Positions 24,861 to 34,086 of a DNA stretch of 64,000 nt are shown one piece after another. The notes beneath the pieces are model-generated. The model worked only from the letters and a program-made list of their open reading frames with translations. It did no database searches and was not told the DNA's origin. Position 1 is the first letter of the stretch. Each line of letters starts with the position of its first letter. Position numbers and translations under genes: made by a program. The stretch comes from Actinoplanes lutulentus (GTDB lineage Bacteria; Actinomycetota; Actinomycetes; Mycobacteriales; Micromonosporaceae), in assembly GCF_003259845.1 (NCBI RefSeq), contig NZ_QLMJ01000002.1:434001-498000 (forward strand). Direction: 5' to 3'.

Positions 24861-26096
24861 ATGAGAAGACTTCTGGCGGCCGCGGTGATCACCGCGGCGG
24901 TTCTGACCGCTGCGCCGAGCCTGGCTCAGGCCGGCGGGCGGCATGACGACATCCGGTTCGCGACGTACAACCTCTCGCTGAACAGGCCGGCCGAGGGGCT
25001 GCTCCGCGAACACCTGGCGAACCCGGGCGTCGACGACGTCTACCGCCGGCAGGCGCGCAACGTGGCCGAGGTGATCCAGCGGGCCGCGCCCGACGTCGTG
25101 CTGATCAACGAGTTCGACTACGACCCCGAGGCGGCCCGCCTGTTCGCCGCGAACTTCCTGGAGAAGTCGCAGAACGGCGCACCGGCGATCACCTACAAAT
25201 ACCGCTATGTCGCCCCGTCGAACACCGGCATCCCGTCGGGCTTCGACCTGAACAACAACGGCGTCACGGACACCACGCCAGGCGACGGGTCGTACGGCGA
25301 CGACTCGTTCGGGTACGGGGTCTTCCCCGGCCAGTACGGGATGGTCGTGTACTCGAAGTACCCGATCTCGACCCGTGACGTGCGGACCTTCCAGCTCTTC
25401 AAGTGGAAGGACATGCCGGGCAACCTGATCCCGGCGGACTTCTACTCGCCGGAGGAGCAGGCAGTCCTGCGGCTCTCCTCGAAGAGCCACTGGGACGTGC
25501 CGATCCGGGCAAACGGCAGGACCGTGCACTTCCTGGTCTCGCACCCGACGCCGCCGACGTTCGACGGCCCGGAGGACCGCAACGGCCGGCGCAACCACGA
25601 CGAGATCCGCTTCTGGGCGGACTACGTGCGGAGCGCCCGGTACATCTACGACGACAAGGGCCACCGGGGCGGCCTCACGCCGGGCGCGGCCTTCGTGATC
25701 GCCGGGGACCAGAACGCGGATCCGTTCGACGGCGACTCCTACGACGACGCGATCCACCAACTGGTCGACCACCCGCTGATCAACGCGCGGCGCGCGCCGT
25801 CGTCGGCCGGCGCGGCCGAGGCGTCGGTGTTGCAGGGCGGCGCGAATGCCACGCACGAGGGCGACCCCCGCACCGACACTGCCGACTTCGCGGACACTGC
25901 GCCGGGCAACCTGCGCGCCGACTACGTGCTCCCGCGCCGCGGCCTCAAGGTCACCGGAACCGGCGTCTTCTGGCCGGTCCAGTCCGACCCGTTGTCCCGC
26001 CTTACCGGCGTGTACAGCCCGGAGTGGTCCGCGGTGGGCGGCTACCCCACCTCCGACCACCGCCTGACCTGGACCGACATCTCCCTGCGCCACTAA
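24861..26096 (+). CDS. Secreted endonuclease/exonuclease/phosphatase-family protein
   Basis: Exported 411-aa enzyme of the EEP (DNase I-like) fold. Signal peptide about residues 1-24 ending AQA. Catalytic signatures: RFATYNLSLN, metal-binding Glu in DVVLINEFDYD, GDQNADPFDGDSYDD, and a terminal TSDHRLTWTDI with the active-site His. Sequences of this type are annotated as secreted phosphatases or nucleases; the substrate (nucleic acid, phosphoester) is not resolved. No partner gene: the AsnC gene ends 62 bp upstream and a repeat region follows. Confidence 0.85.
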   Translation: MRRLLAAAVITAAVLTAAPSLAQAGGRHDDIRFATYNLSLNRPAEGLLREHLANPGVDDVYRRQARNVAEVIQRAAPDVVLINEFDYDPEAARLFAANFLEKSQNGAPAITYKYRYVAPSNTGIPSGFDLNNNGVTDTTPGDGSYGDDSFGYGVFPGQYGMVVYSKYPISTRDVRTFQLFKWKDMPGNLIPADFYSPEEQAVLRLSSKSHWDVPIRANGRTVHFLVSHPTPPTFDGPEDRNGRRNHDEIRFWADYVRSARYIYDDKGHRGGLTPGAAFVIAGDQNADPFDGDSYDDAIHQLVDHPLINARRAPSSAGAAEASVLQGGANATHEGDPRTDTADFADTAPGNLRADYVLPRRGLKVTGTGVFWPVQSDPLSRLTGVYSPEWSAVGGYPTSDHRLTWTDISLRH

Positions 26097-26104
26097 CCAC
26101 CAGT

Positions 26105-26232
26105 CCGGCTTGTGCTCGTGGTCGCCGGCTTGTGCCGGGAACGACCACGAGCACGAGCCGGATCGGGGTGACGTTCTGGCTTGCGCTTGTGGTCGCCGGA
26201 CGGGGCTGGGGGCGACCGTAAGCGCGAGCCGG
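26105..26232. repeat. Two hairpins of the CTCGTGGTCG family (copies 2 and 3)
   Basis: Copy 2: arms 26105-26124 and 26142-26161 pair over 20 bp with one G-U. Copy 3: arms about 26176-26195 and 26213-26232 pair with a few wobbles. They share the left-arm core with the hairpin at 3674-3728. They lie just after the EEP stop and between convergent genes, so they may also terminate transcription. From 26233 to 26422 I see only GC-rich DNA without a credible gene. Confidence 0.75.
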
Positions 26233-26422
26233 GGGCGGGGTGAGCGTGAGGGGACGCCGGGGACGGCGGCGAGGTGCGCCGGGGGGACGGGCGTCAGGGG
26301 CGGAGCATTCGGTGCGGCGTCGCTTGCGGTTGTGGGGCTCGTCGGGCGTATCCACGATGGCTGGTGAAAAGGGGGAGCCGCCGCGCGGGGCCGGGATGGA
26401 ACGGCCTCGCGCGGCGGCCGGC

Positions 26423-26998
26423 TCAGGTCAGGCGATCGCTGATCATGTGGGCGGCGAAGAGTTGGAAGCCGATGATCAGGGGGATCGTCGCCGGGACCGA
26501 GAGAGCCAGGAAGAGGGCTATCGCGGCGGTCGTGGTGATGGCGCCGGTTGCTGCGGGGTGGGTCCAGGACCAGCGGGCCGCGGTGCGCCATGACTGGTTT
26601 GGATCACGTCCGAGGGCGGTCAGGGATAGGCCTGCTATGCCGGCCAGCCAGGCTGTTGCCGCTGCGGTGGCGATGAGGAGCACGGGGCCGCCGGGGACCC
26701 AGCGTCGTGCCACCGCGGTCAGGTCCAGGAGTAGGAAAAGGGCTATGAGCAGGACCGGAAGGCCTCGGAGCAGGCCTTCGCGGAACTGTCGCAGCAGGGG
26801 GCGGATCGGGGGCAGGGTGTTCTGGCGGTACCGGTGATGGACGGCCGCGGAACCGGCCGCCAGCGCTGCCGGTGCGGTGAGTACCGGCAGCGCGAAGACC
26901 GTGGTGACGATTCCGATCAGTGCGATGTCGGTGCCGAGGGTGAAACGGTCCCGCCAGTCCGGGCGTGGTGGCGCTTGGTCCTCCTCGGCGGTTCTCAT
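26423..26998 (-). CDS. YesL-like (DUF624) membrane protein of the sugar transporter operon
   Basis: A 191-aa integral membrane protein with about five hydrophobic segments (for example DIALIGIVTTVFALPVLTAP and GLPVLLIALFLLLDLTAVA). The N-terminal ALIGIVTTVFALPVLTAPAA-like helix and small size fit the YesL/DUF624 family, which is commonly encoded with oligosaccharide ABC transporters, notably those for pectin fragments in Bacillus. Its ATG overlaps the permease stop (ATGA). Its exact job is unknown even in the family. Confidence 0.7.
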   Translation of the reverse strand: MRTAEEDQAPPRPDWRDRFTLGTDIALIGIVTTVFALPVLTAPAALAAGSAAVHHRYRQNTLPPIRPLLRQFREGLLRGLPVLLIALFLLLDLTAVARRWVPGGPVLLIATAAATAWLAGIAGLSLTALGRDPNQSWRTAARWSWTHPAATGAITTTAAIALFLALSVPATIPLIIGFQLFAAHMISDRLT

Positions 26999-27825
26999 CC
27001 CTTGAGGCCGGAGGTGTTGATGCCTTCGACGAGCATGCGCTGGAAGGCCACGAAGAACAGGAAGACCGGGGCCAGGGAGAGCACCGACATCGCGAACATC
27101 GGGCCCACCGCTGATTGGCCGGTGGAGTCGATGAAGAGGGTCAGCGCTACCGGGGCGGTGTATTTCTCCAGGTCGGAGAGGTACACAAGCTGGCGGAAGA
27201 AGTCGTTCCAGGTCCAGATGAACGAGAAGATCGCGGTGGAGACCAGTGCCGGGCGGGACAGCGGCAGGATCACGTGCCGGAAGACGCCGTACGCCGTGCA
27301 GCCGTCGATCTTGGCGGCGTCGTCGAGTTCCTTGGGTACGCCTCGCATGAACTGGACCATGAGGAAGACGAAGAACGCCTCGGTGGCGAGCAGTTGCGGG
27401 ACGATCAGCGGGGCATAGGGCCAGTCGCCGCCGACCCAGCCGAACGTCTTGAACATGACGAACTGCGGGACGATCAGCACGTGGCCGGGCAGCAGCAGCG
27501 TCCCGATCATGATGGCGAACCAGAAGCCGCGCAGCCGGAACCGCAGGCGGGCGAACGCGTACGCGGCAAGCAGGCACGAGATGCAGTTCGCGACGACGGT
27601 GAGTCCCGCGACCATGGCGCTGTTCAGGAAGAACCGGCCGAACGCCACGTCGAAGTGGTTCCACCCGTCGATGAAGTTGCCCGGGGTGAACTCCCGCGGC
27701 CATGCCGACATGTTGTTCAGGACCTCCTGCGGCGACTTGAACGCGCTGCCGAGCATCCAGACCAACGGGTAGAGCACGATCGCGGTGAGCAGGACGAGAA
27801 CAAAGGGTCGTGCTCTGAGAGTCAT
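26995..27825 (-). CDS. Sugar ABC transporter permease, MalG/LacG type
   Basis: Inner-membrane subunit of a CUT1 oligosaccharide importer, 276 aa, six TM segments. The EAA loop is KELDDAAKIDGCTAYGVFRH, followed by LPLSRPALVSTAIFSFIWTWNDF, both typical of MalG-like permeases. The ATG shares one base with the upstream permease stop (TGATG). In a locus with uronate isomerase and pectate lyase, the cargo is probably an oligogalacturonide or related uronide (inference). No ATPase gene is present, so a shared MsiK-type ATPase encoded elsewhere is expected. Confidence 0.9.
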   Translation of the reverse strand: MTLRARPFVLVLLTAIVLYPLVWMLGSAFKSPQEVLNNMSAWPREFTPGNFIDGWNHFDVAFGRFFLNSAMVAGLTVVANCISCLLAAYAFARLRFRLRGFWFAIMIGTLLLPGHVLIVPQFVMFKTFGWVGGDWPYAPLIVPQLLATEAFFVFLMVQFMRGVPKELDDAAKIDGCTAYGVFRHVILPLSRPALVSTAIFSFIWTWNDFFRQLVYLSDLEKYTAPVALTLFIDSTGQSAVGPMFAMSVLSLAPVFLFFVAFQRMLVEGINTSGLKG

Positions 27826-28802
27826 CAGTCCTCCCCGTCCGAGTAGTGCACCCAGAATTTGCCGGTGCGGAAGATGAGCGCGGTGACCAGGCCGATCGAG
27901 AGCAGGAAGACCCAGGCCATCGCGGACGCGTAGCCCATCTGGTACTCGGTGAAGCCCTTGTTGTAGAGGTGCAGCGTGTACATCAGCGTCGAGTCGACCG
28001 GGCCGCCGGTGCCGCCGGAGAGTACGAACGCCGAGGTGAAGCCCTGGAACCCGTTGATCGTTTCGAGGACCAGGTTGAAAAAGATGACCGGCGACAGGAT
28101 CGGCAGCGTCACGTTGAAGAACTGCCGCACCGGGCCGGCGCCGTCCACCGACGCCGCTTCGTAGAGCTCGGCCGGCACCTGCTTCAGACCGGCCAGGAAG
28201 ATCACCATCGGGGCGCCGAACTGCCAGACGGCCAGCAGGATCAGCGTGCCGAGCGCGTAGTCCGGGTCGTTGACCCAGGCCTTGCCGGTGATGCCGAACC
28301 AGCCGAGGAACGAGTTGAACGCGCCGTCCTGGTTGAACATGCTGACCCAGACGATCGCGACCGCCACGCTGCCGCCGAGCAGGGACGGCAGGTAGAACAG
28401 GCCCCGGAACAGGCCGCCGGCGCGGAACGAGCGGTTCAGCAGCAGGGCCACGCCGAGGGCCGCGGCCAGTTTGAGCGGGGTCGCGACCAGGGCGAACGTG
28501 ATGGTTACGCGTACCGCGTGCCAGAACGAGGGGTCCTCGGTCATCATCTGGCGGTAGTTGTCCAGCCCGACCCACTCGGTCGCCGACCAGTCGCTGAGCA
28601 CGTCGTAGTTGGTGAAGCTGAGGTAGAGCGACATGAGCATCGGGATCGCCGTGATGGCGGCGAAACCGAGCAGCCAGGGGGAGAGGAAGACATATCCGGC
28701 CACGCCGTCGGTCTTGGGCCGGGCGGGCCGGCCCCGCCGCCGGGTGGCGGCGGGACCGGCGGGCGGCGGCGCTGGCGACGGCGGCGCCTGGGTTACTGCC
28801 AC
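27825..28802 (-). CDS. Sugar ABC transporter permease, MalF/LacF type
   Basis: Partner permease of 325 aa. A Pro/Ala-rich cytoplasmic N-terminus (about 30 residues) precedes six TM segments. The EAA loop is AELYEAASVDGAGPVRQF and is followed by VTLPILSPVIFFNLV. GTG 28802 is used: it follows the binding-protein stop by five bases and starts ahead of the first TM; a longer frame overlaps that gene. Functions with the MalG-like permease and the lipoprotein encoded on either side. Confidence 0.9.
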   Translation of the reverse strand: MAVTQAPPSPAPPPAGPAATRRRGRPARPKTDGVAGYVFLSPWLLGFAAITAIPMLMSLYLSFTNYDVLSDWSATEWVGLDNYRQMMTEDPSFWHAVRVTITFALVATPLKLAAALGVALLLNRSFRAGGLFRGLFYLPSLLGGSVAVAIVWVSMFNQDGAFNSFLGWFGITGKAWVNDPDYALGTLILLAVWQFGAPMVIFLAGLKQVPAELYEAASVDGAGPVRQFFNVTLPILSPVIFFNLVLETINGFQGFTSAFVLSGGTGGPVDSTLMYTLHLYNKGFTEYQMGYASAMAWVFLLSIGLVTALIFRTGKFWVHYSDGED

Positions 28803-28807
28803 GGGAC

Positions 28808-30100
28808 TCACCGGCTGACTGCCGCCTGGCTGGCGGCGAAGAACTGCTCGGCGGCCTTGGCCGGGGTGGCGCGACCGTACTGGGCCTCCTCGGCTGCCTT
28901 GATCAGCTCGCTGCGGACCGTGCTGTGGCCTCGCGGCGGCACGGACGGCGACGGACCGTAGTTCTTGGACAGCTCGTCGATGGTCGCGATGGTCTGCTTC
29001 ATCGACGCGTTGTCGGTGGAGGCGGCGACCGCCGCGCGGATCTCGGTGTTCGACGGCAGGCCCCGGTCGGTGCCGAGCAGCTTGCCGGCCTCCGGGTCGT
29101 TCGCCAGGAAGTTGATCACGTCGACCGCGATGTCCTTGTGCTCGCTGCCGCGGAAGACCGAGAAGTACATCGAGGCGCGCGGCCACTGCTTGCTGGCATC
29201 ACCCGGGTACGCGACCAGACCGAGCTCGTCCTGTGTGTTCTTCTGCAGTTCGGGCATCTGGTTGGCCCACACCCATGAGGTGAGCGCCTTGTTCGTCACC
29301 ACGAGCTGCTTGGTGATGTCGGTGGCGTTGCCCTCGTGGATCACGTCGGCGGTCGGGGTGGCCTTCGCGTCGCGGGCGCCCTTCCACAGCTCGAACCACG
29401 CCTGCACGTCGGCCTGGGTGAAGCCGAGCTCGTTGCCGTTGTACATCTCCTTGCCCTGCTGGCGCAGCCACACCCAGAACGCCTTGTAGTCGGCGCTCGG
29501 GTCCATCGTGCCGGCGAGTTTCGTGGCGGCGCCCGCCTTGCCGGCCCAGGCGATGAAGTCCTCCCAGCTCATCCCGGTCTCCGGAAGAGGCTGCTTGGCG
29601 GCGTCCAATTTGGACTTGTTGAAGACGAGGCCCTGGGTGTTCTCACCGAAGGCGACACCCGCGAGCTTGCCGTCGACCACGCCGTACTTCCACAGGCCCT
29701 CGGGGAACTTCGAGGTGTCCAGCGTGCCTGCTGTCTGGTACGACGTGAGGTCGAGCGTCACGTTGCGGGTCGCGTACTCGGCGAGGAAGTTGTCGTCGAT
29801 CTGGAAGATGTCCGGGGCGTCGTCGCCGGCCGTGAGCGTGGCCAGCTTGTCGAAGTAACCCTGGTTGGCCTGCCACGTCTTCTTGAACGTGACGTCCGGG
29901 TGCTTGGCGGTGTAGAGAGCGAGAGCCTTCTCGGTAAGTTCGGCCCGGGCCTCGCCTCCCCACCAGAAGAAGCTCAGCTCGGTCTTGCCGTCGTCGCCCG
30001 AGTCGTCGCCGCCACAGGCGCCGAGGACCAGGGGAAGGGCGAGCATGCCGGCTACAAGAGTGCGCAGAAATCTGCGGCGGGGCGGGTGTGTTGCGGTCAT
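28808..30100 (-). CDS. Sugar-binding lipoprotein of the CUT1 importer
   Basis: Extracytoplasmic binding protein of 430 aa. The N-terminus has RRRFLRTLVAG then lipobox LVLGACG, so a Tat-like lipoprotein export signal is possible. The mature part follows the family-1 fold (SFFWWGGEARAELTEKALAL, DAPDIFQIDDNFLAEYA, GVAFGENTQGLVFNK). It is second in the operon after the LacI gene. Cargo inferred as a uronide oligosaccharide from neighbours. Confidence 0.9.
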   Translation of the reverse strand: MTATHPPRRRFLRTLVAGMLALPLVLGACGGDDSGDDGKTELSFFWWGGEARAELTEKALALYTAKHPDVTFKKTWQANQGYFDKLATLTAGDDAPDIFQIDDNFLAEYATRNVTLDLTSYQTAGTLDTSKFPEGLWKYGVVDGKLAGVAFGENTQGLVFNKSKLDAAKQPLPETGMSWEDFIAWAGKAGAATKLAGTMDPSADYKAFWVWLRQQGKEMYNGNELGFTQADVQAWFELWKGARDAKATPTADVIHEGNATDITKQLVVTNKALTSWVWANQMPELQKNTQDELGLVAYPGDASKQWPRASMYFSVFRGSEHKDIAVDVINFLANDPEAGKLLGTDRGLPSNTEIRAAVAASTDNASMKQTIATIDELSKNYGPSPSVPPRGHSTVRSELIKAAEEAQYGRATPAKAAEQFFAASQAAVSR

Positions 30101-30109
30101 GGCTTGTCG

Positions 30110-31135
30110 TCACTCCTTGACGTATGCGGCGACCTCAGCGGTGGTCGCACCGGCCGGCAGGAAGGGTCCCGGGCCGGTGGAGTTGCGGATGACCAGGTCG
30201 GTGTGCAGATTGATCTGTCCGGTGGAGCCGTCGTCGCCCTGCTGGAGCAGCATGTCGACGGCGGCCCGTCCGGCGGCCGCGGTCGGGTTCGCCACCGTGG
30301 TGAGCTGGGGACGGACCAGTTCGCTTGCCGCGATGTCGTCGATACCGACGACGCTGACCTGACCGGGCACCGCGATGTCACGGTCCTGCAGTGCCTGGAG
30401 CAGGCCGATCGCCATCAGGTCGTTGTAGGCGAGCACGGCGGTGGCGCCGGTGGCGAGCACGGCCTCGGCGGCCGCGGCGCCGGCCGCGGAGACCGGCTGG
30501 TGCGGGCCGAGGACGGTGAGCTCCGCGCCGGCCGCCCGGGCGGTGGCCCCGGCTGCCTGGCGGATTTTCTGATTGGTCCAGGAGCCACGTGGCCCGGACA
30601 GGTAGACCAGGTGGCGGTGCCCCAGGTCGAGCAGGTGACGCACGGCGGACCGGGCGCCCTGACCGACATCCATCACCACCGCGGGCAAGCCGGTGATCAT
30701 GCGGTTGATGACGACCAGCGGCACCTCACGACGGAGCTGCTCGATCTGGTCGTCGCTCATCCGGGGGCTGCAGAGCAGGATCCCGTCGACCTGTTTCGCC
30801 AGGGCCTGGACCAGGTCGGCCTCGACGATCGGGTCTTCATCGGTGTCGGCGACGAACACGTGGTAGTCGCGTCGCCGGGCATGTGTCTCGGCCGCCTTGA
30901 TCAGCGGCGGGAAGAACGGGTTGGCTATATCGGCCACGATCAGGCCGATGTTGTGGGTACGTCCGGTGATCAGCGCCCGGGCCGCCCGGTTGGGGCGGTA
31001 ACCGAGCTGCTCCGCGGTGGCCAGCACCCGGGAGCGGGTCTCGGGGTTGACCAGATGCGGCGCGGAGAAGGTGCGCGACACCGTGGAGATGTGCACTCCG
31101 GACGCTCGTGCTACGTCCCGGATCGTCACGGCCAC
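30110..31135 (-). CDS. LacI-family regulator of the uronate locus
   Basis: A 341-aa repressor. N-terminal HTH VTIRDVARASGVHISTVSRT and hinge RPNRAARALITGRTHNIG precede a periplasmic-binding-like effector domain (IANPFFPPLIKAAETHARRR, VVGIDDIAASELVRPQLTTV). GTG 31135 is chosen: AGGAGG lies five bases upstream, whereas the ATG at 31171 has no such site. Two matching palindromes lie in the intergenic region upstream, one in its own promoter, so it probably controls both divergent operons and is relieved by a uronate-derived effector. Confidence 0.9.
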   Translation of the reverse strand: MAVTIRDVARASGVHISTVSRTFSAPHLVNPETRSRVLATAEQLGYRPNRAARALITGRTHNIGLIVADIANPFFPPLIKAAETHARRRDYHVFVADTDEDPIVEADLVQALAKQVDGILLCSPRMSDDQIEQLRREVPLVVINRMITGLPAVVMDVGQGARSAVRHLLDLGHRHLVYLSGPRGSWTNQKIRQAAGATARAAGAELTVLGPHQPVSAAGAAAAEAVLATGATAVLAYNDLMAIGLLQALQDRDIAVPGQVSVVGIDDIAASELVRPQLTTVANPTAAAGRAAVDMLLQQGDDGSTGQINLHTDLVIRNSTGPGPFLPAGATTAEVAAYVKE

Positions 31136-31201
31136 GGTGCCCTCCTCGGTTTGCCTGTGAGAGGCCGGCATCGATGTGACCCCGGTCTCTCAGTGAGAGC
31201 A

Positions 31202-31230
31202 ATTGATGCAAACGGTTGCGGACGTGTCAA
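31202..31230 (-). promoter_or_regulatory. Promoter of the LacI-transporter operon with operator in the spacer
   Basis: On the minus strand, -35 TTGACA (31230-31225), 17-bp spacer and -10 ATCAAT (31207-31202). The spacer contains GCAACCGTTTGC (plus strand GCAAACGGTTGC, 31208-31219), a near-perfect LacI-family palindrome with a central CG. Binding would block polymerase directly. Confidence 0.7.
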
Positions 31231-31302
31231 CCCCTGTCTATGTCGATCTTGTTTCCGTGGCGTTATGAAAGTGGGATAAATGTGGACGATTTTCCCAAGA
31301 CA

Positions 31303-31348
31303 TTGACTTCTGTCGTGGTCTCTTCCCTAATCTGTTGCAAACGTTTGC
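31303..31348 (+). promoter_or_regulatory. Promoter of the uronate catabolic operon with downstream operator
   Basis: TTGACT (31303-31308) and TAATCT (31328-31333, 19-bp spacer; CTAATC gives 18) form the promoter. The perfect palindrome GCAAACGTTTGC (31337-31348) lies at the predicted transcription start, 18 bp before the first ATG. It matches the site in the divergent promoter at ten or more of twelve positions. Confidence 0.7.
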
Positions 31349-31366
31349 TGTTGATGGAGGCTCGGA

Positions 31367-32686
31367 ATGACCCACGCACCCCGTCGGCGGTACGCCCTCG
31401 TCGGCGCCGGCGCCCGGGCCGGACTCTTCGTCAGGGCGCTCACCACCGACCACGCGGACGTGGCCGAGCTGGTCGCCCTGGCCGACACGAATCCGGCCCG
31501 GATCGCGGTACACAACGCCCGCCTCGCTTCACCGGTGGCTGCTTACGACGCCGCCGATTTCGCCGAGATGCTCAAGCGGGAGCGGGTGGACGTCGCCCTG
31601 GTCACGACGGTGGATCGATATCACGACGACTACATCGTGACGGCGCTGGAAGCCGGGTGTGACGCCATCACGGAGAAGCCGATGACGGTGGATGCGGCGG
31701 GGTGCCGGCGGATCCTCGACGCGCGGGCTCGATCTGGCAAAAAGGTCAAAGTCACGTTCAACTATCGCTACAACCCGCTGCACGAGGCCGTGAAACGCAT
31801 CCTCTCCAGCGGTGAGATCGGTGAGATCGGCTCGGTGCACTTCGAGTGGCTGCTCGACGTACGCCACGGCGCCGACTACTTCCGGCGCTGGCACCGCGAC
31901 AAGGCGAACTCCGGCGGACTGCTCGTGCACAAGGCCAGCCACCACTTCGACCTGGTCAACTGGTGGCTGGACGACTCGCCGTCGGAGGTGTTCGCGGCCG
32001 GGAGGTTGTTCTTCTACGGGGATCAGGGGCGCAAGCACGGGTACGCGCGGGACTATGACCGAGCCCATGGTGCGGCCGACGCAGCCGATGATCCTTTTGC
32101 TTTGAAGCTGCAGGAAGAGCCCGCTCTCAAGGCGCTCTACCTCGACGCCGAACACCACGACGGATACCACCGCGACCAGAATGTCTTCGCACCGGGCGTA
32201 TCCATCGAGGACGATATGGCAGTGCTGGTCCGATACTCCGGTGGCGCTTCGATGAGCTACCACCTGACGGCGTACGCGCCGTGGGAGGGGTACCGGCTCA
32301 TGGTCAACGGCAGCAAGGGACGCCTCGAACTCGAGGTGGTGGAGAGTGACCACGTCGCGCCTTCGGCGGCCGGCGCGGTCAAGGGCGAGCCGGGTGCGGC
32401 CGCCACGGCGGAGCGGGGATCAGCGCGTCTGCTGGTCCGTCCGTACTGGGCGCCGCCACGGGAGGTGACCGTCGAGGGGTATTCCCGGGGCGGTCACGGC
32501 GGTGCCGACGTACGGATGCTTGATGATCTTTTGTCCTTTGAAGATCGGCAGGATCCACTCGGCCGGGGCGCCACCGAGAAGGACGGCGCCCGTGCCCTGC
32601 TCACCGGACTCGCTGCCAACGAGTCGCTGCGGACCGGCACCGCGGTACGCGTGAAGGACGTCCTGGATCTTGAGGAGATCAGGTGA
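31367..32686 (+). CDS. Gfo/Idh/MocA-family oxidoreductase (first)
   Basis: NAD(P)-dependent sugar oxidoreductase, 439 aa. Rossmann start RYALVGAGARAGLFVRAL; the catalytic-type ITEKPMTVD with Lys follows, then the C-terminal alpha/beta domain with HKASHHFDLVNWWLDD and YHLTAYAPWEGYRLMVNGSK. GGAGG upstream of the ATG. First gene of the catabolic operon and overlapping the isomerase by four bases. In this context it may oxidise or epimerise a uronate or a glycoside released from pectin; the exact reaction is unknown. Confidence 0.85.
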   Translation: MTHAPRRRYALVGAGARAGLFVRALTTDHADVAELVALADTNPARIAVHNARLASPVAAYDAADFAEMLKRERVDVALVTTVDRYHDDYIVTALEAGCDAITEKPMTVDAAGCRRILDARARSGKKVKVTFNYRYNPLHEAVKRILSSGEIGEIGSVHFEWLLDVRHGADYFRRWHRDKANSGGLLVHKASHHFDLVNWWLDDSPSEVFAAGRLFFYGDQGRKHGYARDYDRAHGAADAADDPFALKLQEEPALKALYLDAEHHDGYHRDQNVFAPGVSIEDDMAVLVRYSGGASMSYHLTAYAPWEGYRLMVNGSKGRLELEVVESDHVAPSAAGAVKGEPGAAATAERGSARLLVRPYWAPPREVTVEGYSRGGHGGADVRMLDDLLSFEDRQDPLGRGATEKDGARALLTGLAANESLRTGTAVRVKDVLDLEEIR

Positions 32687-34086
32687 CCCATCTCTTTCCC
32701 TCCGACCCGACGCAGCGACAGATCGCCGGTGAGCTGTATGAACTCGCCAAGGATCTGCCATTGATCAGCCCGCACGGCCATGTCGACCCCGCTCTGCTCG
32801 CCGACGACACCCCGTTTCCTGATCCGGCCCGGTTGTTCGTGGTGCCGGATCACTATGTGACCCGGATGCTCGCCAGTCAGGGGATTCCGCAGAGCCGGCT
32901 CGGGGTGCCGAGTGTTGACGGGTCGGAGGTGGAGACCGACGGGCGGGCGATCTGGAGATTGCTGGCGGCCAATTGGAAGTTGTTCCGGGGGACGCCGTCG
33001 AGATTGTGGACGGAGAAGGTGTTCTCGGAGGTTTTTGGCGTCGATTCCACGCTCAGTGAAGTCACGGCGGACGCCATTTATGACGAAATATCGGGCAAAC
33101 TGAACCAGCCCGAATTCCGGCCCCGGGCACTGTTCACCCGGTTCAACATCGAAGTCCTCGCCACCACCGAAAGCCCCCTCGACGAACTCACCTCGCACGC
33201 CAAACTCGCCGCCGACGGCTGGGGCTCCCGAGTCATCACCACCTTCCGCCCCGACGACCTCGTCGACCCCGAATGGGCCGGCTGGCAGAACCGGGTCGCC
33301 GCCCTCGGCGAGCTGACCGGAACCGACGTGGGCACCTACTCCGGCTTCCTCGCCGCCCTGCGTTCCCGCCGCGAGCGCTTCATCGCGGCCGGCGCCACCA
33401 GCTCCGACCACGGCCACCCCACCGCCGCCACCCTCGTGCTCGACGACGGCGAGGCCGCCGTCCTGTACCGCAAGGCGCTCGGCGGCGGCGCCGACGCCCG
33501 GGACGCCGAGGCCTTCCGCGCGCACATGCTCGTCGAGTTCGCCCGGATGTCGCTGGACGACGGCCTGGTCATGCAGCTGCATCCGGGTTCGGTGCGCAAC
33601 CACTCGCTGTCGCTGCATCACCGGCACGGCCGTGACGTGGGCGGCGACATCCCGTCGGCCACCGAGTACGTGCGCGGTCTCCGGCCGCTCCTGGACGCGT
33701 ACGGTGACGACCCCCGGCTGCGGATCGTGCTCTACACGCTCGACGAGACCACGTTCACCCGCGAGCTCGCGCCGCTCGCCGGCGTTTATCCGGCGCTCTA
33801 CCTCGGCGCACCCTGGTGGTTCCTGGACAGTCCCGAGGGTCTGCGCCGGTTCCGCGAGGCGGTCACCGAGACGGCCGGTTTCTACAACACGGCCGGGTTC
33901 GCCGACGACACCCGGGCGTTCTGCTCGATCCCGGCCCGGCACGACGTGGCCCGCCGGGTCGACGCCGGATTCCTGGCGCGCCTGGTGGCGGAGGGCCGGC
34001 TGCCGCTGGACGAGGCCGCCGAGACGATCGCGGATCTCGCCTATCACCTGCCGAAGCGAGTCTTCCGGCTGGACCGGCCGGCATGA
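32683..34086 (+). CDS. uxaC: Glucuronate/galacturonate isomerase
   Basis: Amidohydrolase-fold uronate isomerase (467 aa), converting glucuronate to fructuronate and galacturonate to tagaturonate. The metal-binding HGH (residues 31-33, LISPHGHVDP), the TRFNIEVLATTESPLD segment and VMQLHPGSVRNHS are typical. GTG start overlapping the oxidoreductase stop, and stop overlapping the next gene's ATG. Length fits UxaC. This is the functional anchor for calling the locus uronate catabolism. Confidence 0.92.
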   Translation: MTHLFPSDPTQRQIAGELYELAKDLPLISPHGHVDPALLADDTPFPDPARLFVVPDHYVTRMLASQGIPQSRLGVPSVDGSEVETDGRAIWRLLAANWKLFRGTPSRLWTEKVFSEVFGVDSTLSEVTADAIYDEISGKLNQPEFRPRALFTRFNIEVLATTESPLDELTSHAKLAADGWGSRVITTFRPDDLVDPEWAGWQNRVAALGELTGTDVGTYSGFLAALRSRRERFIAAGATSSDHGHPTAATLVLDDGEAAVLYRKALGGGADARDAEAFRAHMLVEFARMSLDDGLVMQLHPGSVRNHSLSLHHRHGRDVGGDIPSATEYVRGLRPLLDAYGDDPRLRIVLYTLDETTFTRELAPLAGVYPALYLGAPWWFLDSPEGLRRFREAVTETAGFYNTAGFADDTRAFCSIPARHDVARRVDAGFLARLVAEGRLPLDEAAETIADLAYHLPKRVFRLDRPA

